Below, one piece after another: positions 43,610 to 52,852 of a stretch of 64,000 bases of DNA. The stretch is from an uncultured Flavobacteriaceae bacterium (GTDB lineage Bacteria > Bacteroidota > Bacteroidia > Flavobacteriales > Flavobacteriaceae). Numbering within the stretch: position 1 is the stretch's first letter; the number at the start of each line of letters is the position of its first letter. The notes beneath the pieces were generated by a model. The model was given only the letters and a program-made list of their open reading frames with translations, did no database searches and was not told where the DNA came from. The stretch lies in NCBI GenBank assembly GCA_947501845.1, contig CANMXP010000018.1, positions 1 through 64,000 on the forward strand. The letters run 5' to 3'. A program made the position numbers and the translations under genes.

Positions 43610-43653
43610 CAAATATATTGAAAAATATACCACATTTTACCACTTTATACCAC
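43610..43653 (-). promoter_or_regulatory. dcw promoter with MraZ box (three GTGGT repeats)
   Basis: On the minus strand three GTGGT pentamers (43649-43653, 43639-43643, 43629-43633) follow each other at exactly 10-bp spacing. They lie immediately upstream of a perfect TATATTTG -7 element (43617-43610). The start codon of mraZ is 33 bases further. Known MraZ operators are tandem repeats with a GTGG/TGGG core at about 10-bp spacing, so this is a likely autoregulatory site overlapping the -33 region. Confidence 0.75.
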
Positions 43654-43867
43654 TTTGTTAATAATTTTTCGATTAAATGAGTATTAAACGCGATTTCAAT
43701 CGTTTAAAAACATGCTCATCCCTTACTATCAACATGTTAAAATCAAAAATTTAATAACATATATTTTATCAACATTCCTATAAGAAAGTTTTATTTTTGC
43801 CAAATAATTTAAATGGTTGAAATATGAATGAATTAACTATATTTGTTCTTAATGCAATGACCAACTA

Positions 43868-44635
43868 ATGATGATGTATCGTTTAAAAAAGGAAAAAGAA
43901 TACAGCTACTTTGAAGCTGGAGAAGGTACACCTATTGTGATATTACATGGCCTTATGGGAGGGCTTAGTAATTTTAATGCTGTCTCTGATTTTTTTAGCA
44001 CTAGCGGCTATAAAATAATCATTCCAGAGTTACCCGTATACAGCATGTCGTTGCTTAAAACCAATGTAAAGAGCTTTGCAAAGTATTTACACGATTTTAT
44101 TGAATTTAAAGGTTTTGATGAAGTTATTTTGCTAGGAAACTCCCTAGGTGGCCACATAGGCTTATATCATTCTAAATTATATCCTGAAAAAGTAAAGGCG
44201 TTAGTTATTACTGGCAGCTCAGGACTTTACGAAAGTGCCATGGGTGGTGGTTATACCAAACGTAGCGATTATGAGGTCATAAAAAAGAAAGCACAAGATG
44301 TTTTTTATGCCCCCGAAGTTGCTACTAAAGAGATTGTTGATGAAGTTTATGAAACCGTTAATGACCGTAATAAACTTATAAAAACACTGGCTATTGCCAA
44401 AAGTGCTATAAGACATAATATGGCTAAAGATCTACCCAATATGGATATACCAACTTGTATAATTTGGGGTAAAAATGATACTGTAACACCGCCAGATGTT
44501 GCTGAAGAGTTCAACGAACTTCTACCAGACTCTGATTTATTTTGGATAGACAAATGTGGGCATGCCGCCATGATGGAACACCCAGAAGAATTCAACACTA
44601 TTCTTGAAGGGTGGTTGAACAAAAGAGGGTTTTAG
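43868..44635 (+). CDS. Alpha/beta hydrolase
   Basis: A 255-residue alpha/beta-fold hydrolase. The oxyanion strand [13 protein letters not shown], the nucleophile elbow [12 protein letters not shown] (serine in GNSLG), the acid in [14 protein letters not shown] and the histidine in [13 protein letters not shown] give a complete Ser-Asp-His triad. There is no signal peptide, so it is cytoplasmic. Two ATG codons open the frame; the first is taken. It is divergent from mraZ and 58 bases upstream of engB on the same strand, so the two may share a transcript. The substrate cannot be told from the sequence. Confidence 0.9.
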   Translation: MMMYRLKKEKEYSYFEAGEGTPIVILHGLMGGLSNFNAVSDFFSTSGYKIIIPELPVYSMSLLKTNVKSFAKYLHDFIEFKGFDEVILLGNSLGGHIGLYHSKLYPEKVKALVITGSSGLYESAMGGGYTKRSDYEVIKKKAQDVFYAPEVATKEIVDEVYETVNDRNKLIKTLAIAKSAIRHNMAKDLPNMDIPTCIIWGKNDTVTPPDVAEEFNELLPDSDLFWIDKCGHAAMMEHPEEFNTILEGWLNKRGF

Positions 44636-44693
44636 TCTAAAAAAATCAAGTTTTCAATTAAATAAGATCCCTGATGTTTCAGGAGCGATAAAA

Positions 44694-45299
44694 ATGAAGG
44701 TTAAATCTGCCGAATTTGTAATGAGTAATTCTGATGTTGCCAAATGCCCTAAAAGCATGTTGCCAGAATATGCTTTTATTGGCAGAAGTAATGTCGGCAA
44801 ATCGTCGCTTATAAATATGTTAACTAGTCGAAAAAGCTTGGCCAAAACATCTGGAAGACCTGGAAAAACACAACTGATAAACCACTTTTTAATTAATAAA
44901 AATTGGCATTTGGTAGATTTGCCTGGCTATGGCTATGCACGCGTTTCTAAAAGTTCAAAAAAGGTATTTCAAAAATTTATCACACAATATTTTGCATTTC
45001 GTGAACAACTCGTTACAGCCTTTGTCCTCGTAGATATTAGACACACCCCACAGCCTATAGACTTAGAATTCATGCAATGGTTAGGCGAAAATGGCATCCC
45101 ATTCTCTATTATTTTCACTAAAGCAGATAAACTAAAACCTAAGGCTATTGAAAATCATGTGAAAGCTTATAAAGATATTCTTTTAGAAACTTGGGAAGAG
45201 ATGCCAAACTATTTTGTGACTTCATCTTCAAAAGACATAGGAAAAGAAGACGTTTTAGAATATATCGATTCCTTGAACATAAATATGAAAACAAATTAG
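44694..45299 (+). CDS. engB: Ribosome biogenesis GTPase EngB (YihA/YsxC)
   Basis: A 201-residue GTPase involved in assembly of the large ribosomal subunit. The G motifs are complete: G1 [15 protein letters not shown]2/G3 around [10 protein letters not shown] and [12 protein letters not shown]4 TKADKL, and the late SSSKDIG corresponding to G5. The protein starts with [20 protein letters not shown], the usual leader of this family. It follows the hydrolase gene and is separated from the next gene by a 600-base gap. Confidence 0.96.
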   Translation: MKVKSAEFVMSNSDVAKCPKSMLPEYAFIGRSNVGKSSLINMLTSRKSLAKTSGRPGKTQLINHFLINKNWHLVDLPGYGYARVSKSSKKVFQKFITQYFAFREQLVTAFVLVDIRHTPQPIDLEFMQWLGENGIPFSIIFTKADKLKPKAIENHVKAYKDILLETWEEMPNYFVTSSSKDIGKEDVLEYIDSLNINMKTN

Positions 45300-45905
45300 T
45301 TTTCAAAAAAAAAATTTAAAATTCTCCCTAGCCAATCCCTCAAGATTATGATATTACTCAGAAACAAATCTCCTCTAGATAGATGCCTACAGAAGCCTAA
45401 AAACTAACAGGCATATACAATAGTGAGCCTCCTACAATCCCCCAAACAACTAATAGTACTTTAACTAATTTTGATTTTTCCTTTTTTATAATTTGAATTA
45501 ACAATGCAAAGGTGTTATAAGAAAAACAAAAAAAACCTTGACTTAAGATATGTATGCATCTGTTATAAAAAGTGAGAATCTCTAAACATCATTTTTTAAG
45601 CCACAAAAAGCTCAAAATTTATTGCACTATATTTTGCATTTATTAAGTAACTAGACACGATGTTTGTTTTGTTGGACATTTTCAAAATGAATCTAACATT
45701 ATTTCTCTTACAACAATCCTATTCTTTTTTAATCGACAAACGACCTCTTTTTTTAACAAAATCGCAAGAAAAAACCCATTTGTGGTACAAATGATTAAAA
45801 AAATAGCATATAATTCCTACAATTTTGTGTTATTTTTATACGAAAGAAAAAACTTTATTTTAAAAAGTAAATTCTTACCCAAATCTTAACTAAACAATAA
45901 TTTTT
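45300..45905. other. Long intergenic region before the secreted protein
   Basis: About 600 AT-rich bases. A minus-strand frame without a start codon (about 45397-45570) could be the tail of a lost membrane protein; otherwise I see no gene and no strong terminator. The promoter of the secreted beta-helix gene should lie in the last 150 bases. Confidence 0.4.
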
Positions 45906-48128
45906 ATGGTCAAAACTATTTACAAATTAGCAAAAAAACCAAGTGTTCTTGGTTTGAATTTCTTTCTATTATCTTTTATGATAATAAGCTCCCAAACTGT
46001 ATCTGCTCAGTATACACTTGTTAATGCCAACAATACAGGTCAGGTATATCAAGGAACCGCTCCAGCAGGCACTGGTAACGTAACCGACATTCGTAATAAA
46101 CTTTTTGATGCAGGCCTACCCAATGCGGTAGTAAACACAAGGTTAACGCAAGGTCATTTTGCAAACAATATAGCGCAAACAGATGCCATGAAAGAAACTG
46201 CATCAGCCTTAGCTAACAGGCCCGCCACATATACGGGTTCTGGTACAGTTATTAACCCTTCCAATCTCGAAAGCCAACGAAACGCTATTGCAGGAAATGG
46301 AGGTACATTTATTTTCAGAGGCACCATTAACCTGAATGCTGGAAACAAACTAATTAAAGTTGGCTCGAATACAACAATATGGGTAGATGGCACTATTAAT
46401 TATACTGGACCAGTACTGCCTGGAACCATCCCAGATGAATATTCAGTAAGTGACGTACTTCGCGGCGTATTTGAAGTTAAAGGGTCGAATGGTAATAGAA
46501 AAAACAATGTAAAAATATTCGGAACCAAAAGAAGTAAAATAAACGGCAATAAAAGAGTTGCTGGTGTTTATTCTAAATGGGTTAACAATTTAGAAATTGA
46601 GGGCATTAACTTTATTACTTGTCGAAATGTATTGTTTATAAATAATACTTATGGACAAAACTCGAGACTCGAAGCTAACTATATTTATGACTGTGCCAGA
46701 AGAGCTATTCACCTGAAAGCTTCTAACAATACTTTAGTAAAGAATAACTTGATGGTTAAATGCGATGTAGATGGCGTAGACTTGGATGCCTATGTAAATG
46801 GAATTAAGTGTATTAAAAATGTAGCTTTCGATGCAGGAAGCCGCTGGCAGTATTGGACTGAGATCGCTGCTAAAAACTGTGTAACCGATGGTAACATAGG
46901 AATACATGTTCGCAACGGAGACGGAGGTTTTCAAGAAAACGGAAGTGAAAACTCAAGACCCCAAGAACCTCCAACTCAAAATAACTCCTGGATCAACAAC
47001 CATGTCTTCTATGCGAATGATGCCAATAGTTACCGCCAAGGGTTCTCGTTTCACCCAAATAGAAAAATTGACCGACCATCAACTACATTCAGAAATAATA
47101 TTGTATGGTACACCAATTCAAATGCCTATAAAAACAATCCTAAAACGGACGACTTAAGCATCTTAAATGACGTATACTACAACTTATATAATCCTAATAC
47201 ACCACCTCCAAACAACACCATTTCAATAGCCAGTTCTCCTGCCAGTGTTACATCTGGTGAAGACCTTAGTATTACCGTCAATTACACTTCCTCTGGTCAA
47301 AATGAAGTAGTTGCTATTGTAAATAGCCCTACTGGAACGTGGTTAAACAATGCCAAACAGACTGTTTCAGTAGGATCAGGCTCGGTGACCCTAAATGTTA
47401 GCCAAGCAACAAATTGGGCCGTTGGAAACAACTATAAATTAGAAGTTATGATTCGTCCTGTGGGTGGTTCTTACAACGACAAACTTGATTCTAAAACTAC
47501 AAATTTTAACGTAGCCAATACCATTACCAATAGTATAACCATAACCAATTCTCCCACTGATATAGTGCAAGGACAAAATGTTAACGTAACCGTCAATTAC
47601 TCATCAATAGGTCAAAATGAAGTGGTAGCCATTGTAACTAGTCCCACTGGAACATGGTTGAAGAATGCTAAACAGACCGTTTCTAACGGGCCAGGAACAG
47701 CTACTCTTTCAGTTAACCAACCAACAAACTGGACTATAGGGAACAACTACAAACTAGAGGTCATGATTCGTCCTGTGGGAGGTTCTTATAACGACAAGCT
47801 AGACTCAAAAACCACAGCATTTAATGTAAATAATTCTTTAACAAACAGATCGGCCTCTAAAGGAGATATAGCTGCAAAGGAAAGCAGAATTCTAATGTAC
47901 CCTAATCCATTTAGAAATGGAAGACTCAATCTGAACTTAACTGGTGTTAGTAAAAATAGTTCGATAAGCGTTTATGACATCAAGGGCGCAATAATAACAA
48001 CTCGCAAAGTTAAAACAGATAAAATGTATTTTAATTCTAACCTGTTTAAATCTAAAGGCGTATATCTTTTCCGAATTCACGATACTGAGTTTAAAAACCC
48101 CATAGTATTGAAATTGATAGTCCAATAA
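45906..48128 (+). CDS. Secreted parallel beta-helix protein with T9SS sorting domain
   Basis: A 740-residue exported protein. A signal peptide (about residues 1-35, ending SQTVSAQ) is followed by a right-handed beta-helix region (about 100-430) with asparagine-rich turns such as KVGSNTTIWVDGT and LKASNNTLVKNNLMV, similar to pectate-lyase-like polysaccharide-active proteins. Two ~100-residue immunoglobulin-like repeats follow (about 437-540 and 541-645); they are nearly identical (both contain VAIV.SPTGTWL.NAKQTVS and KLEVMIRPVGGSYNDKLDS). The end (from about residue 658: RILMYPNPFRNGRLN..., finishing VLKLIVQ) is a type A C-terminal sorting domain for type IX secretion. It probably acts on or binds an extracellular polysaccharide; catalytic residues are not assigned. 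Confidence 0.85.
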   Translation: MVKTIYKLAKKPSVLGLNFFLLSFMIISSQTVSAQYTLVNANNTGQVYQGTAPAGTGNVTDIRNKLFDAGLPNAVVNTRLTQGHFANNIAQTDAMKETASALANRPATYTGSGTVINPSNLESQRNAIAGNGGTFIFRGTINLNAGNKLIKVGSNTTIWVDGTINYTGPVLPGTIPDEYSVSDVLRGVFEVKGSNGNRKNNVKIFGTKRSKINGNKRVAGVYSKWVNNLEIEGINFITCRNVLFINNTYGQNSRLEANYIYDCARRAIHLKASNNTLVKNNLMVKCDVDGVDLDAYVNGIKCIKNVAFDAGSRWQYWTEIAAKNCVTDGNIGIHVRNGDGGFQENGSENSRPQEPPTQNNSWINNHVFYANDANSYRQGFSFHPNRKIDRPSTTFRNNIVWYTNSNAYKNNPKTDDLSILNDVYYNLYNPNTPPPNNTISIASSPASVTSGEDLSITVNYTSSGQNEVVAIVNSPTGTWLNNAKQTVSVGSGSVTLNVSQATNWAVGNNYKLEVMIRPVGGSYNDKLDSKTTNFNVANTITNSITITNSPTDIVQGQNVNVTVNYSSIGQNEVVAIVTSPTGTWLKNAKQTVSNGPGTATLSVNQPTNWTIGNNYKLEVMIRPVGGSYNDKLDSKTTAFNVNNSLTNRSASKGDIAAKESRILMYPNPFRNGRLNLNLTGVSKNSSISVYDIKGAIITTRKVKTDKMYFNSNLFKSKGVYLFRIHDTEFKNPIVLKLIVQ
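47220..47830 (+). repeat. Tandem intragenic repeat encoding two Ig-like domains
   Basis: Two units of about 310 bases (starting near 47220 and 47535) encode near-identical domains. DNA similarity is high over the KLEVMIRPVGGSYNDKLDS part, indicating fairly recent duplication. Confidence 0.75.
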
Positions 48129-48149
48129 ACAAACTACAAATTTTATAAT

Positions 48150-48186
48150 AAAAGGCTGTTCTCAACTAAGGACAGCTTTTTTATTT
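48150..48186 (+). terminator. Terminator of the secreted beta-helix gene
   Basis: AAAGGCTGT pairs with ACAGCTTTT around a short loop and is followed by a T-run, 22 bases after the stop codon. Confidence 0.7.
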
Positions 48187-48288
48187 TATTAGCACGTGAT
48201 TAACAAGAACTGAATAAATTACCTGCTTTTATGTGTATTCAGGCTGTTAAAAAATAAAAGCGTAATACCATCAAGACTAAACATCTTA

Positions 48289-49383
48289 CTAACTCTTCAC
48301 ATCCAAAGCATCCCTTAGCGCATTACCAATAAGCATAAATGCCATAACCAAACTCATAATGCAAAGTCCAGGTATAATGGCCAAATAAGGTTTACCAAGT
48401 ATAATATAATTATAGTGATCTTTAATCATTGCCCCCCAACTTGCCATGGGTGGCTGTGCTCCAATACCCAAAAAGCTAAGACCACTTTCTATCAAAATAG
48501 CCCCTGCAAAATTAGCCGCCGAAATAACAATTACTGGCGCCATTATATTAGGCAAGATATGTTTGGTTATAATTCTGAAATCATTAAAACCCAAAGCTCT
48601 TGCCGCAGTTACATACTGCATTTCTTTTGCACTAATTATTTGCCCACGCACCACTCTAGCTACCTCAACCCACATAGTAAGCCCCACAGCTATAAACACT
48701 TGCCAAAAACCTTTTCCCAATGCTAAGGTAATAGCAATAACGAGCAATAATGTTGGAATAGACCAAGTAACATTGATAATCCACATAATAACAGCATCTA
48801 TTTTGCCTCCAAAATAACCAGATACGCTGCCCATAAAAATACCTATAAGCAATGAAATAAAAACTGCTACAAATCCTATAAAAAAGGATATTCTCGCTCC
48901 TACTAATACACGGCTTAATAAATCTCTTCCGTATTTATCTGTGCCAAAAACAAAATACTTTTCTTTTATATATTTACTAACCTGATTGTTTGGAAAAGCA
49001 CTTAACGGAATCGTTTTTTCAACCCCTTCCAAGCCATCGGATGCATACTCCTTATACATGAGCATATTTTCTTCTACCGAATATTCTGAAATGGGAATCT
49101 CGGTATCAGTATTTTTCTTTCCAAAAAAAATTTTATTCACCCAACCTTGATGGGTTTCTAATTGCGACGGAATCGTTAACATATTCACCTCAAAGCCAGG
49201 TTGTTTAGAATGAATTGACAGGTGCATTTGGTTAGCATACTGCGAATTATCTGGCGCAAAAACATAAGCAAAGACAGCTACCAAACCAACCAATACAATA
49301 AAACAAAAACTAAAAACGCCCCAAAAATTTTTTTTAAACTTCTGGAGCGCTAATTGTTTTAATGAGTTTGATTTACGACTCAT
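48289..49383 (-). CDS. ABC transporter permease, OppC/DppC type
   Basis: A 364-residue inner-membrane permease of a peptide/nickel-type ABC importer. One N-terminal span (residues 20-40) is followed by a periplasmic insertion of about 100 residues. The permease core of five spans starts with VFGTDKYGRDLLSRVLVGARIS and includes the ATPase-contact loop ARALGFNDFRIITKHILPN. The ending SFLGIGAQPPMASWGAMI is typical of OppC/DppC. No partner permease, binding protein or ATPases are in the window, so the system must be completed elsewhere, as is common in Flavobacteria. It starts nine bases after the prc-like gene ends and is probably co-transcribed with it. Confidence 0.93.
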   Translation of the reverse strand: MSRKSNSLKQLALQKFKKNFWGVFSFCFIVLVGLVAVFAYVFAPDNSQYANQMHLSIHSKQPGFEVNMLTIPSQLETHQGWVNKIFFGKKNTDTEIPISEYSVEENMLMYKEYASDGLEGVEKTIPLSAFPNNQVSKYIKEKYFVFGTDKYGRDLLSRVLVGARISFFIGFVAVFISLLIGIFMGSVSGYFGGKIDAVIMWIINVTWSIPTLLLVIAITLALGKGFWQVFIAVGLTMWVEVARVVRGQIISAKEMQYVTAARALGFNDFRIITKHILPNIMAPVIVISAANFAGAILIESGLSFLGIGAQPPMASWGAMIKDHYNYIILGKPYLAIIPGLCIMSLVMAFMLIGNALRDALDVKS

Positions 49384-49392
49384 AAATAAACC

Positions 49393-51543
49393 TTATTTTC
49401 TTACCGTAGATGCTACTTTTTTGATAGGATACGATATTTTTAAATCTTCTAACACATTAAGTGCTTCTTCTATATAAACATCTTGACTCAAAATCTTGTG
49501 CCAACGTTCACGCTTTTCTCTTAAGTCTGTCGTGTCGTTTTCAAAAAGTGATTTCTCGTAGCCATGAGATTGGAACGTTAAATTTGTTTGGTAATTTGAA
49601 ATATCATCAAATTTTTTAGACTCTTCTTCATTCAAATCTAACTTTGCTTTATATGTTTTATAGTTTAATGAAAAAACCGTTTCGTCTATTTTACTCTTTA
49701 CCCACTTAGCATTTTCTTCAATAAGTTTTAACTGCTCATTATTTACCATACGTTCCTTGCTCCTTCTCACGGTTTCATTGTAGTCAAAATAAGATTCCCA
49801 AGGTGTATATTCAGCAGCATCAATTTCGTCCCATGGCAATGGATTATCTTTATCTTTTTCTCCAACATCGATAAAGCTGAAACGTCCAGGAACTTTTACG
49901 TCACTTTTAACACCTTCCAGTTGTACAGAACCGCCATTAATTCTATAATATTTTTGGGTCGTTAAAGCTAAAGCTCCTAAGTCTCCACTGGTATTGCTTC
50001 TTAACATGTTATTTAAATTAATAACATTTTGAACAGTTCCTTTACCATAAGTTTGCTTACTGCCTATAATTATGGCACGTTTATAGTCTTGCATGGCAGC
50101 TGCCATAATTTCGGAAGCAGATGCCGATATTTCATTAACTAAAATAACCAAAGGACCATCCCATGCTATAGACTTATCCATATCTTTTAAAACTTCCTTA
50201 GCTTCACCAGTAGAACGCACTTGAACTACAGGGCCTTCTTTTATAAATAAACCAGCCATATCTACAACTGCAGGCAATGAACCACCACCATTATTACGTA
50301 AATCTAAGACTAAGCCTTCCATTCCTTCAGATTTTAAACGTTCAATCTCACTCTTTACATCTTTAGCAGCATTTACATTTTTATAATCTTTAAAATCCAC
50401 ATAAAAAGCAGGTAAATTAATTACTCCAAACTTTTTGTTTCCTTTATTTACTATTGAAGACTTAGCAAAGGTTTCTACAAGCTCAACAACATCTCTTGTA
50501 ATTTCTATGTCTTTAATTGTACCATCTACCTTCTTTATAGTCAATGTTACTTTAGTTCCTTTAGGGCCTTTAATATATTTTATGGCATCGTTTATACGCA
50601 TACCAACTATATTTACTGGAAATTCTTCATCCTCTTGCTTTACCTTTAAAATAACGTCTTCAACTTCAAGTTTTCCACTTCTCCAAGCTGGTCCTCCTGA
50701 AATAAGTTCTACAATTTTTATGTAATCCATTCTTTTTTGCAGCCTAGCTCCAATGCCCTCTAACTTCCCAGACATACGTTGATCGAAATCTTCTTTACCT
50801 CTAGGTGCCAAATAATAAGTATGTGGATCGAATTCTTCTACAATAGTATTCACATAAATAGCAAACCAATCTTCACGTTGTAAATCATCAATATTATCAT
50901 TAAAATAAATATCAATAGAGCTCAGAGTGGCTTCACGAGCTTCTTTTTCAATTTGATCTTTTGTTTTCATTACATAAGATGGATCTTTTTCCTTTGCATC
51001 TTTTTCTTGCTCAATGATATCATCATAGTTAGAAAGTGTTGAAAATTTAAGTTGCTTTCTCCAGCGTTCTTTCATTTCTCTTTTGTTTTTTACAAACACT
51101 CTATTATCGTTATTTGTATCAAACGTTTCATCAATTGAGTAATCAAACGGTTCAGATAAAACTTCTTTATAAATCTTTTTTGCTTCTTCTATACGTTTTA
51201 ACATACGCTCATGTACGACATTAAAAAAAGTAATTTCTGTCGCTTTAAGTTGATTATCAAGGAAAAATTTATATTTCTCAAAATCCCTGTAATCAGACTC
51301 ATAGAAATAGCGCTTCACAGGATCTAGAACTTCAATATAATCTGAAAATAATTCGGAAGAAAATTCGTCATTCATAGCAATAGGATCGAAATGACCTTGT
51401 TCTAAAACAAATGTTATAATTTGTACCAGTAATTTATCTTTATCTGGATTACTAAATTTCTTTGTAGTAAAACTGCATGACCCAAATGCTAATAGCAACA
51501 AAAGTGACAAAACTTTATAATTCCTTTTCATAATTTTTCTCAT
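49393..51543 (-). CDS. C-terminal processing protease, Prc/Tsp type (S41)
   Basis: A 716-residue periplasmic protease. A lipoprotein signal with LLAFGSC (cysteine about residue 23) suggests outer- or inner-membrane anchoring. The N-terminal helical domain, a PDZ domain (about residues 245-330, GIGARLQKRMDYIKIVELI, AWRSGKLEVEDVI) and the S41 catalytic domain follow, with serine in NEISASASEIMAAAMQ and lysine in GSKQTYGKGTVQ. The C-terminal ~150 residues match the Tsp-specific helical region. It degrades tagged or misassembled envelope proteins and trims cell-wall enzymes. The start is taken at the first ATG; a second at residue 5 also fits. Confidence 0.93.
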   Translation of the reverse strand: MRKIMKRNYKVLSLLLLLAFGSCSFTTKKFSNPDKDKLLVQIITFVLEQGHFDPIAMNDEFSSELFSDYIEVLDPVKRYFYESDYRDFEKYKFFLDNQLKATEITFFNVVHERMLKRIEEAKKIYKEVLSEPFDYSIDETFDTNNDNRVFVKNKREMKERWRKQLKFSTLSNYDDIIEQEKDAKEKDPSYVMKTKDQIEKEAREATLSSIDIYFNDNIDDLQREDWFAIYVNTIVEEFDPHTYYLAPRGKEDFDQRMSGKLEGIGARLQKRMDYIKIVELISGGPAWRSGKLEVEDVILKVKQEDEEFPVNIVGMRINDAIKYIKGPKGTKVTLTIKKVDGTIKDIEITRDVVELVETFAKSSIVNKGNKKFGVINLPAFYVDFKDYKNVNAAKDVKSEIERLKSEGMEGLVLDLRNNGGGSLPAVVDMAGLFIKEGPVVQVRSTGEAKEVLKDMDKSIAWDGPLVILVNEISASASEIMAAAMQDYKRAIIIGSKQTYGKGTVQNVINLNNMLRSNTSGDLGALALTTQKYYRINGGSVQLEGVKSDVKVPGRFSFIDVGEKDKDNPLPWDEIDAAEYTPWESYFDYNETVRRSKERMVNNEQLKLIEENAKWVKSKIDETVFSLNYKTYKAKLDLNEEESKKFDDISNYQTNLTFQSHGYEKSLFENDTTDLREKRERWHKILSQDVYIEEALNVLEDLKISYPIKKVASTVRK

Positions 51544-51705
51544 CTATTAATATTTAATTACTTAAAAAAGCAAAACATATATTTCACTAAAATAAGGAAA
51601 AAACCATGCCAATATAATCAATTGCCACTAATTTTTTGTTAAACTAAAGAAATTAACCGTTTACTGTCGAAATTGTGTATTTTAGCGATGCCATAGAGGA
51701 ATTCA

Positions 51706-52482
51706 ATGACAGAAAAACCACTCATATTAGTTACAAACGACGACGGCATCAATGCTCCAGGTATTAGAACATTAATTTCTATTATGAATCGTATTGGTGA
51801 TGTTGTAGTTGTTGCTCCAGACAGTCCGCAAAGTGGCATGGGACATGCCATCACTTTAGACTCTACACTTTACGCCGAACGTGTATATTTAGATGATGGT
51901 CCACAAATTGAATACAGTTGCTCTGGAACACCTGCCGACTGTGTAAAACTAGCCATTAGGGAATTATTAGACCGCAAACCAGATCTTTGTGTTTCTGGTA
52001 TTAACCACGGCTCAAATTCATCAATAAACGTTATTTATTCTGGCACTATGAGTGCCGCAATTGAAGCTGGTATTGAAGGAATCCCAGCAGTTGGTTTCTC
52101 ATTGCTTGATTATACTTGGAATGCTAATTTTGAAGCATCAAAAACCTATGTAAAAACAATAGTTAAACAGGTTTTAAATAATAATTTACCAAATGGCATT
52201 GTACTAAATGTTAATGTCCCAAATATTTTAGAAGAAGACATAAAAGGCATTAAAATTTGCAGACAAGCGAAAGCAAATTGGGTTGAGGAGTTTGACAAAC
52301 GTAAAAACCCGCAAGGAAAAGATTATTACTGGCTTTCTGGGAAATTTGTTAATTTGGATGGCGGTGAAGACACCGACGAATGGGCTCTAGAACAGGGATA
52401 TATTTCTGTAGTACCTATCCAATTTGACTTAACTGCGCATGAATACATTAAAAATTTAAATACTTGGAATTTGAATGATTAA
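51706..52482 (+). CDS. surE: 5'/3'-nucleotidase SurE
   Basis: A 258-residue metal-dependent nucleotidase that dephosphorylates nucleoside monophosphates. The hallmark metal site LVTNDDGINAPGI lies at residues 8-20, followed by VVAPDSPQSGMGHAIT, VSGINHGSNSSINVIYSGTM and CSGTPADCVKLA. The length is normal. It is divergent from the protease gene and overlaps the next small membrane-protein gene by eight bases, with lpxB downstream, a gene order often seen in Flavobacteria. Confidence 0.96.
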   Translation: MTEKPLILVTNDDGINAPGIRTLISIMNRIGDVVVVAPDSPQSGMGHAITLDSTLYAERVYLDDGPQIEYSCSGTPADCVKLAIRELLDRKPDLCVSGINHGSNSSINVIYSGTMSAAIEAGIEGIPAVGFSLLDYTWNANFEASKTYVKTIVKQVLNNNLPNGIVLNVNVPNILEEDIKGIKICRQAKANWVEEFDKRKNPQGKDYYWLSGKFVNLDGGEDTDEWALEQGYISVVPIQFDLTAHEYIKNLNTWNLND

Positions 52483-52759
52483 AAAAGATATTTTTATAGG
52501 AATATTTGTTGGTTTAATAGCTAATGCCATTGGTTTATTTTTTTCAGCAACTTTTCTAGGACAAGGGGATGATTTTGTAGCCGTTATTAAAGCAGCTGCT
52601 AATGAAGGCTTTTTAGGAAAACTAATAAGCTTAGGCGCTATTTTAAATTTAATAGCTTTTTTTATCTTTATAAGAAAAAAACAAGATTATAGAGCAAGAG
52701 GTGTTTTATTAATCACTGTTTTTGTTGCTGTTTTCACATTCGTTTTTAAACTTTTTTGA
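52475..52759 (+). CDS. Small hypothetical membrane protein between surE and lpxB
   Basis: A 94-residue protein with about three hydrophobic segments (residues 6-26, 48-66 and 75-93) and a short basic loop (RKKQDYRARG). The ATG overlaps the surE stop by eight bases, so translation is coupled. Homologous small proteins commonly sit between surE and lpxB in Flavobacteriaceae, but no function is known to me. An inner-membrane location is inferred. Confidence 0.8.
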   Translation: MIKKDIFIGIFVGLIANAIGLFFSATFLGQGDDFVAVIKAAANEGFLGKLISLGAILNLIAFFIFIRKKQDYRARGVLLITVFVAVFTFVFKLF

Positions 52760-52775
52760 ATACTATTTTGTCTCC

Positions 52776-52836
52776 TCGAGCGCAGTAGAGAGGTGTATAA
52801 AACAAACTTTAAGAAAAAGGTCTCGACTGCGCTCGA
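52776..52836. repeat. Inverted repeat before lpxB
   Basis: TCGAGCGCAG (52776-52785) is the exact inverse of CTGCGCTCGA (52827-52836), and the right arm is further enclosed by AGGTCT/AGACCT. It is GC-richer than its surroundings and resembles a short interspersed repeat. Confidence 0.55.
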
Positions 52837-52852
52837 CCAGACCTATTAGAAA

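Noticed and set aside
45397-45580. Minus-strand open stretch with protein-like hydrophobic composition (ends LLYMPVSF before TAG) in the gap after engB.
   Set aside because: It has no start codon and is short. It may be a gene remnant, but I cannot tell it from chance.
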